64,000 nucleotides of DNA from contig JAJHZJ010000008.1 of NCBI GenBank assembly GCA_023548195.1, forward strand, positions 3,558,215 to 3,622,214. Direction: 5' to 3'. How positions within the stretch are numbered: position 1 is the first letter of the stretch; each line of letters opens with the position of its first letter. Positions 23,569 through 49,610 of the stretch are shown here, piece by piece. The notes beneath the pieces were generated by a model. It was not told the DNA's origin and did no database searches. It was given only the letters and a program-made list of their open reading frames with translations. The position numbers and the translations under genes are program-made. This DNA comes from Bettongia penicillata ogilbyi (lineage: Eukaryota; Chordata; Mammalia; Diprotodontia; Potoroidae).

Positions 23569-24664
23569 TTATTCTTGTGTTTGAAAGTCAAATTTTCTTT
23601 TCAACTCTGGTCTATTTCATTGAATGACCATTTTTTCCCCTGAAGTATTATACTCAGTTTTGCTGGGTAGATGACTCTTGGTTTTAATCCTAGTTCCTTT
23701 GTCTTATGGAATATTATATTCCAAGTCCTTCAATCCCTTAACGTAGAAGTTGCTAGGTCTAGTATTATTCTGATTGTATTTCCACAATACTCAAATTGTT
23801 TCTTTCTAGTTGCTTGCAATATTTTCTCCTTGACCTGGGAATTCTGGAATTTAGCTACAGTGTTCCTAGGAGTTTCTCTTTTTGGATCTCTTTCAGGAGG
23901 GGATCAGTGGATTCTTTCAATATTCATTTCACCCTCTGGTTCCAGAATATCAGGGCAGTTTTCCCTGATAATTTCATGAAACATAATGTCTAGGCTCTTT
24001 TTTTGATCATGGCTTTCAGGTAGTCCCATAATTTTTAAACTGTTTCTCCTGGATCTATTTTCCAGGTCAGTTATTTTTCCAATGAGATATTTCACATTAT
24101 CTTCCATTTTTTCATTCTTTTGGTTTTGTTTTGTAATTTCTTGGTTTCTCATAAAGTCATTAGCCTCCATCTGTTCCATTCTAATTTTGAAAGAACTATT
24201 TTCTTCAGTGAACTTTTGAACCTGCTTTTCCATTTGGCTAATTCTGCTTTTTAATGCCTTCTTCTCCTCATTGGCTTTTTGGACCTCTTTTGCCAATTGA
24301 GTGAGCCTATTTTTCAAGGTGTTATTGTCCTCAGCATTTTTTTGGGTCTCCTTTAGCAAGCTGTAGACTTACTTTTCATTATTTTCTTGCATCACTCTCA
24401 TTTCTCTTCCCAATTTTTCTCTACCTCTCTTACTTAATTTTCAAAATCCTTTTGGAGTTCTTCCATTGCCTGGGACCACTGCATATTTATTTTGGAGATT
24501 TGCAGGAGGTTTGCAGGAGGTTTGGAGGATGCAGAAGCCTTGACTTTTATGTCTTCCCCTGATGGTAAACATTGTTCTTGCTCTTCTGAAAGGATGGGAG
24601 AGAATACCTGTTCACCAAGAAAGTAACCTTCTATAGTCTTATTATTTTTCCCTTTTTTGGGCAT
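23569..24664 (-). pseudogene. L1-type ORF1 of HAL1 copy 2, broken
   Basis: It starts with MPKKGKNNKTIEGYFLGEQV at 24664. A 151-codon stretch (23904-24359) holds the coiled coil ('QKANEEKKALKSRISQMEKQ') and the RRM-like 'DLENRSRRNSLKIMGLPESH'. The C-terminal domain is in other frames. The junction near 24360-24430 and the end near 23904 are frameshifted. This is an RNA-binding retrotransposon protein relic with no function expected. Confidence 0.88.
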
Positions 24665-24819
24665 TTTCCCAACCAGTTACTTGACTTTTGGGTCCTTTGT
24701 CAAGAGTAGGGTATACTCTGGGGACTTGTAAGTTCTCAGTTCCTTCAAGGTGGCACAATCAAGGGAGAGGAGTTTACTGCCTGGCATGGCTCGCGGCTGG
24801 GGTTCATATCAGCTGCTTA

Positions 24820-25300
24820 GTTCCCCCAAGGGCTGTAACCTGAGGCTCCAACAATGCCTGCCATAGACACCACCACAGCAGCTGCTGCCTGCTGCTGCTG
24901 CCCACTGCCACCTGGGGTTGGGGCTTGGGGAGGATCTTGCTCCCTTGTCATGGAGGTGAAGAAGCTCTCATTGACCTTAGAAGCTCCCTCTGGCGTTTGT
25001 GGATTGAGGGATCTGTGAACCTCCACTGCTGCTGAGGATTTTGCCCCTGAGGCCTGCTGTGGCCTTGCTCCTTGATGGAGCCGCATGGCCAGTGCTAGAT
25101 TGCGCTCTGCTCTGTATCTGGTGTTGTGGAGTTCCAATCCCTGAGTTGGAAATCTCTCCACTCCTTTGTTCCATGGCTTCTGCTTCTCTAGAATTTGTTG
25201 AGAGTCTTTCTTTACAGGTATCTTATGGGCTGTGGGGAAAAAGCTAGAGTATGTGCATCTTTCTATTCCATTATCTTGGCTCTGCCCCCCCCCCCCCACC
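24820..25300 (-). promoter_or_regulatory. 5' UTR of HAL1 copy 2
   Basis: GC-rich compared with its surroundings, and the site where L1-type elements keep their internal promoter. A CAG/CTG-rich stretch (24876-24900) would read as poly-Gln or poly-Ala. The 160-codon frame across it is not conserved in the sibling copies. Confidence 0.5.
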
Positions 25301-25749
25301 CTTTGTTAATTTCTTATGTGGCACTGGGTCAAGAGGGTTATGCTCTCCCTCCCTGAAGAGTATATATACTCTGAGGTGAGGTTTTGTTTTGAGACTTTCT
25401 GTTGGGAAGAAGGTTCATGTTCCAGATGAGACTCTGGGTAGCCGTTTTAAGAAGGCTCCTGATTTCGAAAATCCAGATGTTGGTGCTTCTCTCTCTCATA
25501 ATAAGGTATGTATTGTCTATGGTCAGACAGTTGTAAGCCCTGTCTGTTGGTATTTCTGCTTGTAATTTCTGTTTGGATTTTCTCTGAAGTTCAGGGCACT
25601 GACTTTTCCCCCTGAACTAAGTGAACGATATATGTGCTTGATTAAAGTAGATTGTTGACCCCTCAAAAGTTGCTTTTCTTTTAGAAAAGCAGATCTAAGC
25701 ACCTGTACAAAAGGCCCTCCTGTGCATGCCAGGGTCCTTGCTGTTACAG

Positions 25750-25990
25750 GAAGTCAGAATGAGAATCTCAGAAGTGGAGGGGGCCTTCAAGGGCCACCTA
25801 GTCCAATTGAGAAAGAACGTCTCCGAGAAATGATCATCAAACCTCCACTTGAGCAATGAATGAGTCCATTGGCACCAATTTTGGCATGACCTACACCAGA
25901 TTTGTACAGCTCTAATCTTACACTGAACTGATATCTGGTTCTACAATTTTTATTTATTGCTCTAAGTTCGATCCAGAGGTTTGTGGAAAA
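25750..25990 (+). repeat. Ancient repeat fragment (5925/17125 family-like)
   Basis: 'agaatctcagaagtggaggg' is followed by 'gccacctagtccaattgaga' and 'cctccacttgagcaatgaat', the order seen in the other copies' 5' parts. Weak. Confidence 0.4.
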
Positions 25991-26074
25991 CATCTAATTC
26001 ACTTTCACAATGACAGGGCTGCAAACACTTATTAGTCTTCTCTCCTCTAGGCAGAACGTCTTAAGTTCTGTCAA

Positions 26075-26530
26075 TAATTTTATTAATTAACCAGCATATG
26101 CCAGGCACTGTGCTATTTGCTGAGGATATAAGGACAAACAAGAAGGCTTCCATGCCCTTTAGCAATTCCTATTGTATTGGGTGAGACATGAATATATAAC
26201 ATACACAAAATACATGTAAGGTAATTTGGGGTAGATCTACATAGTGAGGTGAAAACTGGGATCAGGAAAGGGGTCATGTAGGAAGTGATACATGAAGGAT
26301 GTGAGGGATTCTAAGAGTTGGAGAGGTACAGACAGTGCATTCCACACCCAAGGAATAGCTTGTACAAAAGCACAGAAATGGAAGATGGCCTGTCATTTGT
26401 GAGCAACAGAAAGGCCAGATTGTAGTGTATAAGAAAAGGGGCAATAAGGGAGTAATCCTGGAATGTTAGGCTGGAGCCAAGTTGTGAGGGGCTTTAGATG
26501 TCCAACAGTTTAGATTATCCTAGAAGCAAG
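26075..26530 (+). repeat. Ancient interspersed repeat, 1890 family, longest copy
   Basis: It runs from 'ccagcatatgccaggcactg' through 'attgtattgggtgagacatg', 'gaaggatgtgagggattcta', 'cacagaaatggaagatggcc' and 'ttgtgaggggctttagatgt'. It shows the 5' part of the copy at 1890 and the 3' part of the copy at 18095 joined in one element. Confidence 0.6.
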
Positions 26531-26759
26531 AGGGAGCTGCTGCTGTATTGCCATTTCCCGTCAGGATGCTCTCCTGGACTTCACCAGTCTCCAGAAACTC
26601 ATCTTCCTGCATGATCTCATCCACTCTGAAACATACTTTGTGGTACCTGCTACCCCTAGGGCCTCTCCCTCCCTCTGGAGAGGGCAGAGGGTGGATGTCC
26701 CCCCAGATCTTCTACTTCAGGAGGGGCCCCAGAGCAGTCATCCAATCACTTCCTATCTA

Positions 26760-26945
26760 ACTGCAGGTTTTCACCATGCCCCAGTGCCAAATCCCCTTTA
26801 CCCTTTTCAGCTTCTTTTTGTGTTGTCCTTCCCCATTTTTTCTGAGCTCCTTAAAGGCAGACACTGTCTTTTGGCTTTCTTTGTATCCTTAGCACAATGT
26901 GAGACACACAGTGGGTGTTCAATGAATGTTTATTGACTTCACTGT
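26760..26945 (+). mobile_element. L2-like 3' end
   Basis: 'gagctccttaaaggcagaca' and 'gggtgttcaatgaatgttta' are the usual L2/MIR 3' phrases. Similar short tails lie at 27050-27120, 27675-27745 and 28285-28345. Confidence 0.6.
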
Positions 26946-27979
26946 GGGACTTACTGAGCAAAGTGACATGGTGAGCATTATCACTCTAGGAGACAACCCC
27001 TCCCCAAATCACCTTGTATTCCTTTTTATATAGTCCTAGGTGTACGTTGTCTTCCTACTCCCTGAGGGCAAGGGCCATTTCATTTTGTCTGTATTTCCTT
27101 AATCCAATGAATCATATATTATGGTCGGTTGATTATCATAGCTATACCAGTGAACAGGTCTAAAATGCCACACTGAAAAAGGGGAGTTCTTAAACTTTAA
27201 AGATCTCCCTGATATTATTTCTAGGTCTGTTAATCCATTTATTTCTTAAATTATCCCTTTAAATATTTAGTTGCTCCTCAAAAACCATCTTAATGTATTT
27301 AAAATAGAAATGAGACAAATGAGCAGCTTAGAGATATTTCTTCTACCACTTTGTAAAATCCTTAAGGCTCTTAGCCTCATGTACCTGTTGGCTACTAAGT
27401 ATAAGATATTTAAGCACAAAACAGAAATTTTATACTTTTAAAAAGATTAAAAACTGGATTGAGATGTCTATGAGGGGTCCCATTTGAGGCCAGCCTCTGC
27501 CACAACTCTGCTGTGTTTTCACCCTGGAACTTCTCAGGGCCAGAAGCCTCCTCCTATTGGTCAGATCCTTGGGTGGACAGGCCCAGGCTGGCCCTGCTTC
27601 TTACTCTCTGACTTCAGCACCATGCCCCTGCAAAGGTACTTCCCAGGCCTTGCCCCATCTTCTCATCTCCCTTTCAGTCCTCCATTACAATGTAGGCACT
27701 TTGAAGGGAGGGACCAAGTTTCTTTTTGCTTGTACTTTTAAGTTGGGGTATGTGGGGTGTTCAAAGAGGATTGGCATTTGGGGTGTGTGGCTGAGCCCCT
27801 TTCAGGGCTGTTCATCCACCTTTAGACTCTACCTTGCATTCAAGTCTCAGCTGGGGGGAGGGGGTGTGCTCTAAGCAGCTATAGCATGCAAAGCAGCCAC
27901 ACAAGTGAATTGTCTCAGCAGACTGGCTGGGCTGAGGGTAACCAGTGGGCCTCAAACCTCCCGGTTTGGGGAGTTGGGG

Positions 27980-28285
27980 TGTCTACTCCAAGATGCACCC
28001 CCCTGGTGGAATGTGTGGATGAGAGCATTTTGTTCCAATAGCCATGAAGGTGGCTGAAGCAGGTGCTGTGGAGTGCTCAAGAGCTTGGTCATTCACTGCA
28101 TCATGGGGCACTGCCAGTTGTCTTGACTTTTGTCTTGAATCTGGACTTTGACAACTGGAAGAGGGAATGAGGCTGATGCTTTTGTGCAACTCGGCCTCAC
28201 TTCACGCATCTCCACATCATGTAAGTCAAGACATTATCCTGTGAAGTCACTGCTCTTCTTTGAAAATGAAGAACAAACATTTATA
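27980..28285 (+). repeat. Dispersed SINE-like repeat, plus strand
   Basis: It ends with 'aagtcaagacattatcctgt', 'gaagtcactgctcttctttg' and 'aaaatgaagaacaaac'. The complement of the same tail begins the repeat at 46115-46350, so this is a family, probably marsupial-specific. Confidence 0.5.
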
Positions 28286-28394
28286 CATCTAACGCTTAGC
28301 ACAGTGCTGGGACACAGGAAAGTGCTTAATAAACGCTTACTGTGTCTCCAGAAGGGCTAGAGACTAATCAGTACGAAGCAAAATAAACAAAAAA

Positions 28395-29286
28395 CCAACA
28401 ATGGCAGATAAATAGGAATTTATTAAAATCAATGTCTCCAACAATAAAAAATTAAACGACATTAAGGCATCTTTTACTCCATTACTGTGTATTCAGTAAG
28501 GATTTTTTTCTTAAAATACAAGAGAGCACATCTGTAAAAAATTCTTTCCAATGCATTTGGCAGAATTGTTTTATTTTTTCTTGACCGAGATATTACGAAA
28601 ACCTTTCATGTTTAAATCTCTCAATACATCAATATTGAGAAAAATATAATTTAGATTTATTTGTGAGAAGACAGTTCTCTGCAAAAAAACAAAACATGGA
28701 AAGTAACTACATACAGATGTGAACTACATGAAAAGATCACAGTGGTATTCAACCACTAGCTTTCTTTGAAGCAATTTAATCATCAGTAATTCAAGGGAAT
28801 GAACAGATGAAGACATAAATAAAGTGACAAACCCATTAATATAGACCATGCTGCCAAACAACTTCACTGTCACTATTTATTCCCCTGAGATGAGGACTTG
28901 AAAAGGGTATGCTTGACAAGCAGCTTTAATGTAATTGGCCTTACATTCCCTTTAGAAAAAGTCACACCCTCGAACAAGACAGTATAAATTAACACTGCGT
29001 ATAGCATTATTGACTCTTCTTGGTATCTGATCATTTAAAAAGCTTAACCGGCTCCTACAAGGACACTGAACATTCCCAGTGACGTGTTTTACCTTTCCTT
29101 AAGGCAAATTTGTGAGAATAATGAAATACCATCAAATCTCTGCATGAACCTGTGATCTAATTACTTAGGAAATGTACAAAAACTTAAATTTTATAAAATG
29201 CCACTTCAACAGAAGAGGACTGCAAAAACACGCTGACATCAGTTGACTGTATTAAAGATGTGTTTTCTTCTATCAAGTTTCTTTCA
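28395..29286 (-). other. RWDD4: 3' UTR of RWDD4
   Basis: It follows the stop codon on the minus strand. AATAAA signals on the minus strand lie at about 28870, 28653 and 28418. The last precedes a T-rich/GT-rich stretch (minus strand) at about 28380-28400, so cleavage near 28395 is likely. The stretch is free of the SINEs and LINEs that fill the neighbourhood, which is consistent with selection on a UTR. The exact end is inferred. Confidence 0.6.
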
Positions 29287-43809
<14,523 letters not shown>

Positions 43810-43931
43810 CGCTCCGGCAGCGAGACGGGTAGCTGGGGGAGGGGGCCGAAGCGGGGGTCAGCACCCAGAGGCTGGAGCCCCTCCCCCGCCGCCACCTCGC
43901 AGCACCTCCGCCCCGTCCCCGCGTAGCCTAG

Positions 43932-44020
43932 CCTAGCCCTGGGCCACCAGCACGCACGCACGCGCCTGTCCGCCCCCTCTTCGCGTCAAGCTCCTGCGGC
44001 GCGCGTGCGTGCGTGCGTGC
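43932..44020 (+). repeat. GCGT/CACG simple repeats in the promoter
   Basis: 'gcacgcacgcacgcgcctg' at about 43950 and 'gcgcgcgtgcgtgcgtgcgtgc' style repeat at 43999-44020. Short inverted (CACG)n and (GTGC)n tracts, Z-DNA prone, near the presumed RWDD4 start. They also look like NRF1 half-sites. Confidence 0.7.
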
Positions 44021-44199
44021 ATCACGCGCTCCGCTCCTCCCGCCCCGCCCTCCGGCTCGCGAGATCTGGGAGCGCTGAGCAAGCGGAACAGTCCCTGGGA
44101 CGGAGAAGAAGAGGGCGTGGGGGGGGGTGGTGGTGGTCCTCGCGCCCCGCCCCTCCTCTCCTATTGGTCCACTCCTTAAAGGCTGAAACTGTTCCCCCT

Positions 44200-44441
44200 T
44201 CTATCCCCACGCTCTTTGAGAACGACCGGAAGGGGCGGGGACGCAGGCGTCAGCGGAGGTCGTGGTTCCGCCCAGCTTCGCGTTCGCTTCCTGGGTGAGA
44301 GGGGGCGGGGATGGTGAAGTGGATCGGGTGTAGGAGCTGAGTCTGGGGGCCAAAGGGGCGACTGCGGTGGATGATTCGCGCGCGGTAACCCCACGTCCGT
44401 CCTTTATGGGCCGAGGCAGCAAGGGCCCCCGGAGCGCCGAG
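44200..44441 (+). other. TRAPPC11: TRAPPC11 noncoding exon 1 (inferred)
   Basis: The coding sequence starts in the exon at 60981, so an upstream noncoding exon is needed. Possible donors inside the island are CTGG/GTGAGAG at 44292 and GCCGAG/GTACGG at 44442. The first is the closer fit to consensus. The start and end are therefore not fixed. Confidence 0.5.
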
Positions 44442-44599
44442 GTACGGGGCTGTGGCCGGGCGCGGCGCCTCCCTCCCCGGGCTCCGAGCTTCCGGGGCCG
44501 GCCGGGCGTGGGACGGGGGCCGGGGTCTCCGGGGCTCGGGCGACCGAAATCGTGGCAGGGGCCTGGGACGGGGCGGTTCTCCTTCGTCCTTCTTTCCGC

Positions 44600-44760
44600 A
44601 GTGAGCTCACGTGCTGGCTGCGGTGTTTGGTGTCAGAGCGCTTGGGTTTGAATCTGGGCTCAGTCGCTTCCGAACGGGGTGATCCCGGTGCCGGCCCTGT
44701 CCGACTCTCGGGGCCTCAGTTTCCTTCCTGTAAAAGTAGGGGATTGGGCTAGATCTAGGG
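44600..44760 (+). mobile_element. MIR-like CORE-SINE at the island edge
   Basis: 'agagcgcttgggtttgaatc', 'tgggctcagtcgcttccg' and 'ggggcctcagtttccttcct' followed by 'gtaaaa'. It is unusually GC-rich for a MIR, as expected inside a CpG island. A short repeat follows to 44840 ('ggggttcttaatctt', 'ggtcccctttggcaaactga'). Confidence 0.7.
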
Positions 44761-45369
44761 GTTCTTAATCTTAATTATGTCGCGGTCCCCTTTGGCAAAC
44801 TGATGGAACCGCTGGACCTTGTTACAGCCCACATGCATTTATTTGAAGTTGGAAGGGAACTTAAGGAACATTAGTTAATCAAACCCTTATTTTTTGCAGA
44901 GAAGGACACTGCAGTCCAACCTCCCAGTTTTGTGAATACACGTTTTTACATACTGTGTCATGCTGTGCATGTGCTAAATTTTGCAGCTGCGTGGTTCCCA
45001 TATATTTATACGATGCTGCACTTAAAACTCATTTCAAAACCTTCAGGAAATTTTTAAATAAACGGGACAAGGACTTGAAGCTTGCTTTGATGAGCATTCA
45101 TCTGTTATCTCCTAGGGGGAAAAGGGTTTTCTGCCACAGACGTGGTAAGGCTTCTTTATTGCTCTCTGTGACACATGCAGGCTGCTGTTTGAAATCCACA
45201 AACTTTTACTATTGGGTAAGGGAATCTTAGGGTATAAATTATACAGGGATAAATTATAAACGCAATTTTATACTACTCTGTTCAGCATAAATTAGCACAT
45301 AGTCAGGTTTTCATAAATATTCTTTATTTATCTGCTCCAAAGTTATCTTCTGATACTTCTTTCATGGTG

Positions 45370-45550
45370 TGGAGGTGCTTGATATACCAGGCGCTGTATT
45401 AAGTGCTGGGAATATAAATACAAGTAAGCAATTTAACCCCTACTCTGAAGGAGCATATGGTTTTGGTAGGGAAAGACAGGCACATAAAGGAAAGATGGGA
45501 GGAAGGGGTAGTCATGTTGAACTTACGGGTGGAAGTAATGTAGAGGCTTA
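45370..45550 (+). repeat. Ancient interspersed repeat, 1890 family
   Basis: 'ataccaggcgctgtattaag', 'tgctgggaatataaatacaa' and 'ctctgaaggagcatatgg'. Confidence 0.55.
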
Positions 45551-45889
45551 GTTCCAGGTGAAAGTTCATCTGTCAGAGCCCAGAATGCTTCCAGGGGGTA
45601 GGTAACTCCCTTGGAGAGTTGAGAACTCCCACTGGCATAAAGAGGTTTTTTTTGTTTCTTTAGTTTTTAACCAAGCTGGAAAGCCTTCCAGTTGTTTATT
45701 CAGCTCAATTCAGTTCACAGAACTTTGGTTAGACCCTTCGCACTATACACTGTGCTAGTGACTGGATGTGATGCAAAGCTTTAGATGAGGCAAGGTGCCT
45801 GTCTTCATGAAGTTTATAGTTTAGTAAAGGGATATGGATTCTGACTTGCATCGTTCATCTCAGCAGTATGAGGACCACTTCCAATAAAT

Positions 45890-46030
45890 ACCAAATATCT
45901 GCTCATTTTTATCAGATAGATTATTGTACCTGTCCTTTATTAGATTATAAAGTTTTTGAAGGCGAGTTTGCCTTTGTTCTTATTTGTATTTGTATCCTTG
46001 GTCCTTAATAAATGTTTATTGACTGGCTGA
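45890..46030 (+). mobile_element. L2/MIR-type 3' end
   Basis: 'gattataaagtttttgaagg' and 'cttaataaatgtttattgac', the ending of an old L2 or MIR copy. Confidence 0.5.
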
Positions 46031-46114
46031 TTTTTCCATGAAACTTCTCTGTAGTCCCAGGTCTTTTATTTTTAGGTCTTCCATATTCTTTGTGTACCAG
46101 TGGTCTCTTCTTGT

Positions 46115-46350
46115 TCTTGTATTTGCTCTTTGTTCTCAAAGAGGACCATAACGTCAAGATGATGACATGACTTGCAGTTGACTTTGATTTGAGTGAGAGA
46201 GGGCTGTGCAGGGTCACCAGGCTCACTTTCTTCTGAACTACCTAGGTCCAGTGGCCTGATATTCATTAGGATGTCGGGAGATGGCCCAGGATGCAGTGTA
46301 AGACCCTGGCCCTTTCAAGCTAAGGTCTTAGAGCAATCTCACTCTGAGTG
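46115..46350 (-). repeat. Dispersed SINE-like repeat, minus strand (family of 27980)
   Basis: 'ttgttctcaaagaggaccat', 'aacgtcaagatgatgacatg', 'gagggctgtgcagggtcacc' and 'ggtccagtggcctgatattc'. The first block is the complement of the end of the 27980 repeat. Confidence 0.5.
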
Positions 46351-46734
46351 AGACACACCCATTCAAGGAATAAGTTCTTTGAGGAGTTGCTCAAGGGATG
46401 GCTCCTTTAAAAAAAAAAAAAAATCAAACTGGGAGGAGAAGACCCTCAGGTTCTTCTGCTTCTTGTTCTTGCTGTTTGACTAAGTCACCTCCTTTCTGCT
46501 TATATGCACGGTTCTTCATTCTGTTGCCCTTTAGGCCACCCACAATTTTCACTCTTTGGAGGTTATTGTATTTTATGATTTGTCATGTAGCATAAGCCAG
46601 CAAGTAAATAATTGGTGCTAAAAATGGATTTTTTTCTGCTAACAGCTTAGAAACGCTTGATAGTGATGGGCAGTTAGCCAAATGCAATCCAGCAAGGTTT
46701 TTTCTTAAATTTTTAGCCAAGCTGGTTGTACATA

Positions 46735-46975
46735 ATAGCCATCAATAGCTACAATTTATAAAGTACTCTATGTTTTACAAAGTGCTTTGTTATCTCGTGT
46801 TCTTTACATCCACCTTGTAAGTTAGGTGCTGCTACTAGTCCCATTTTACAGATGAATAAATTTAGACTGAGATTTGTGATTTGTCCAGTGTCACAGAACT
46901 AGTGTCTGAAGTGGGATTTGAATTCAGTTCCTCCTGACTTCAGGTGCAGCTCTGTACGGTACTGCAAAGGACTTC
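46735..46975 (+). mobile_element. CORE-SINE (MAR1/MIR-like)
   Basis: 'acaatttataaagtactcta', 'acaaagtgctttgttatctc', 'tcccattttacagatgaata', 'gtgatttgtccagtgtcaca' and 'tgaattcagttcctcctgac'. Confidence 0.75.
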
Positions 46976-47199
46976 AGCTACATCTGCTGTACTGTCATAA
47001 TTTTTGTACCAGCGGATATCTAACCACACATCCTTTTCATAATAGATATTTTTTCATTTGATCTTTCCGGTGTATATTACTCTAGGTTCATTTCTTAAGA
47101 GACTTAGACATGATTTAGCTAACTTAATGTCATCTCCGGAAAAGAGCACTTAAGGAATATTTATCCAAAGGGAATCTCTTCCTTTTGAACTCTGTGTAG

Positions 47200-47440
47200 G
47201 CCATAAATCATAGAATCAGAAGGTTATAGATTCACTGCTGGAAGGACCAGAGATTATCTGGTTCACCTCCCCTCATCCTCCTCCTCCCCCCATTCCTTCT
47301 TACTTTATAGGTTGGGAAATTGAGAAGCAGAAAAGATAAAGTAGCTTAGTTGAGGTAATGTAGATAGCAATATAGAGTTAGGATTTGAACCCACATCCAA
47401 ACCTAACACATTTTCCATTGTGCAGTATACCTCCTCCTGC
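47200..47440 (+). mobile_element. CORE-SINE with composite head
   Basis: 'aaatcatagaatcagaaggt', 'ggaccagagattatctggtt', then 'tataggttgggaaattgaga' and 'gttaggatttgaacccacat'. Confidence 0.6.
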
Positions 47441-48821
47441 TTTATGCCTCTCTTAGAGATAATCAGGAGATCTTGAACAAAGTCATAGCTGTGATTCTAT
47501 CTATTGAGGAATTTTGATATATGCTTAGGAGTCATTAAATGCTTTTAAAGTCACATATTGAGTCAAATGCCTTTAGAAGACAACAAACCATAAAATACTT
47601 TTCAGGCATTTGTGTGAATGTGAAACTTGACCTCCAGTAGATAATAATTTACCACTCCTAATTTTTTTGAGAGGAAAGTACAGGACTGGAAATTCCATTT
47701 GCCATTGCACCATTTTTTTGGTCTGGGGTCACTGACTTGTACAGTTATAGAACTGGTATGTGTCAGGAGCATCATTCAAACCCAAATCTTTTTTTCTTGA
47801 GCTAAATCTAACTTTTTAAAAAAAAATATTTTTCGTTTTCAACATTCATTTCTACAAGATTTTGAGTTCCAAATTTTCTCCCCATCTCTCCCCTCCCCCA
47901 CCCCAAGACACCATGCGTTCTGATTACCCCTTCCCCCAGTCTGCCCTCTCTTCTGTCACATCCCTCTCTTCCTTTATCCCCAGCTTCTCTCTTTTCTTGT
48001 AGGGTAAGATAGATTTCTGTATACCCCATTACCTGTGTTTCTTATTTCCCAGTTGCATGCAAAAACAATTCTCAACATTTGTTCCTAAAACTTTGAGTTC
48101 CAACTTATCTCCCTTTCTCCCTCCCCACCCATCCCCACTGAGAAGGCAAGCAGTTCAATGTAGCCTATACATGTGTAGTTATAGTTAGGCAAAAGACTTC
48201 CATATTAGCCATGCTGTGAAGGACTAACTATATTTCCCTCCATCCTCTCTGGCCCCCCATTTATTCTCTTCTCTCTTTCGACCTTGTCCCTCCCCAAAAG
48301 TGTTTACTTCTCATCCCCCTGCCCCGACTTGTCCCGTTATCCCCTACTTTCCTGTAATGTAAGATAGATTTTTATACCAAATTGAGTGTGCATGTCATTC
48401 TCTTCTTAAGCCAAATGTGATGAGAATAAGCTTCACTTTTTCCCTTTCATCTCCCAGCTTTTCCCCTCCATTGAAAAAGCTTTTTCTTGTCTATTTTATG
48501 AGAGGTAATTTGCCCCATTCCATTTCTTCCTTTCTCCTCCCAATTTATTTCTCTGTCACCCCTTGATTTTATTGTTTTGGATATCATCCCTTCCTGTTCA
48601 ACTCATCTTGTACCTTCTGTCTATCCCTCCAACTATGCAAATACTGAGAAAAGTTTCAAGAGTTACAAATATTATCTTTTTGGACCTCTTTTGCCAATTG
48701 AGTTAGCCTATTTTTGAAGGTGTTATTTTCTTCAGCATTTTTTGAGGTCTCCTTTAGCAAGCTGTTGACTTTTCATGTTTTTGTTGCATCATTCTCATTT
48801 CTCTTCCCAATTTTTCTTCCA

Positions 48822-48839
48822 CCTCTCTTAGTTGATTTT
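48822..48839. repeat. Target-site duplication of the nested insert, left
   Basis: 'cctctcttagttgatttt', matched at 52241-52258 with one difference. Confidence 0.85.
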
Positions 48840-49610
48840 CTTTTTTTTTCTTTTTTTTTTAATTTTCTTTTTAATTTTTAACACAGTTTATAACAGATAA
48901 AACAGTTCAGACTTTTGGTCAGGTCATACTTCTTTTTAAAGCATTTGCAATATGAACCACAAAAGAATTTTTTTTAAACATTAACCAACTGAAGCACAAA
49001 TAATATTTATGTTGCTAACTTCACAAGCTCTTGACCTAATTGTCTCCACAGTATTACTAAGAATTAAAAGACTCTAACTTATTGTTGTTCGTCTAAAGTC
49101 CTATGCCTAATAACTTAATTTTAGACTTAACCTCGGTGTTCCCCTACCAATAATCTATAATTTAATCAATCTAGTATTAAGCTTACAAACCTTTTGACTA
49201 TAGGAAATTGCCACCAAGAGTAGGGACATTGCAGGGATGTCAGTTCTGGGCAGGATTAGATTGATCACTTGCATTCAGTCAGGCTTAAAGTCTGCCAGAT
49301 ATCAGTGGGGAAATTGAGTCAGGAGAATCCTACCTCAGCCCAGGCTGAATAGCTGCTCTCCCACCCTTCCCATGAGATCACCTTTTTCAGTTCATACCAG
49401 CATCTCACCAGCTTACTGAAAGCATGGATTGGAGGCTCAGACCGCCTTTCTTGATATCCATACCTGGAGTTAGACTCAGAAGAACAGTCACTTAATAGTC
49501 CCATAACATCTAAAAATGACAAGTACCAATAACCAGGTTTCCAATATGATTATAATTTCACTTTGGCTAAGGAACATCTTTTGAGGCAAGTCTTAAGTGG
49601 CTTACATGCC
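48840..49610 (-). other. Non-HAL1 3' segment of the nested insert
   Basis: On the minus strand it runs 'gatgttccttagccaaagtg' (about 49580) to '...aaactgtgttaaaaattaa' and an A/AAG-rich tail. It is not related to the other HAL1 copies. One 67-codon open frame (49319-49522) has no recognised domain. It could be an mRNA 3' UTR, an LTR or another non-coding transcript. Confidence 0.6.

Larger units (their letters stand above)
22587..25301 (-). mobile_element. HAL1 copy 2, full length, minus strand
   Basis: On the minus strand it opens near 25285 with an L1-type 'gccaagataatgga' start, now preceded by a run of about 14 G. Next come a 5' UTR, ORF1 (24664 down to 23569), the (CA)n block and an A-rich tail at 22587. 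Exact 14-bp duplications flank it. There is no ORF2. Its 3' end differs from copies 1, 4 and 5 ('ttgagttccaaatttccc' against 'tgggttccaaattttctc' on the plus strand) and resembles that of copy 3. Confidence 0.9.
22492..25748 (+). mobile_element. Solo LTR, about 528 bp, split by HAL1 copy 2
   Basis: The ends are TGTAAG and CTTACA-like (TGTTACA), the TG...CA inverted termini of retroviral LTRs, and they sit between 5-bp GGAAG repeats. A TATA box (GTATATATACTC, about 25359) lies about 280 bp before an ATTAAA signal (about 25642), the usual U3-R order. HAL1 copy 2 cuts it in two (22492-22586 and 25316-25748). No internal retroviral genes remain. The exact LTR family is not identified. Confidence 0.65.

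Noticed and set aside
23671..23993. Plus-strand frames of about 100 codons opposite HAL1 ORF1 (also at 11969, 63063)
   Set aside because: They are shadows of the minus-strand ORF1. The same antisense frame recurs in each HAL1 copy because the coding strand has few matching stop codons.
24817..25299. 160-codon minus-strand frame upstream of ORF1 in HAL1 copy 2
   Set aside because: It lies in the 5' UTR with CTG-rich low complexity and is not conserved among the copies.
44310..44406. ATG codons in the presumed TRAPPC11 first exon as translation starts
   Set aside because: The conserved N-terminus of TRAPPC11 begins at the ATG in the next exon (60991). Upstream ATGs might be short upstream frames but cannot be verified because the exon borders are open.
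44005..44651. Several open frames in the CpG island on both strands
   Set aside because: Stop-poor frames are expected in GC-rich DNA. They clash with the promoter and with the known start of both genes.
49319..49522. 67-codon frame in the foreign segment of the nested HAL1
   Set aside because: No domain was recognised and it is too short to judge. It is left as part of the unidentified segment.
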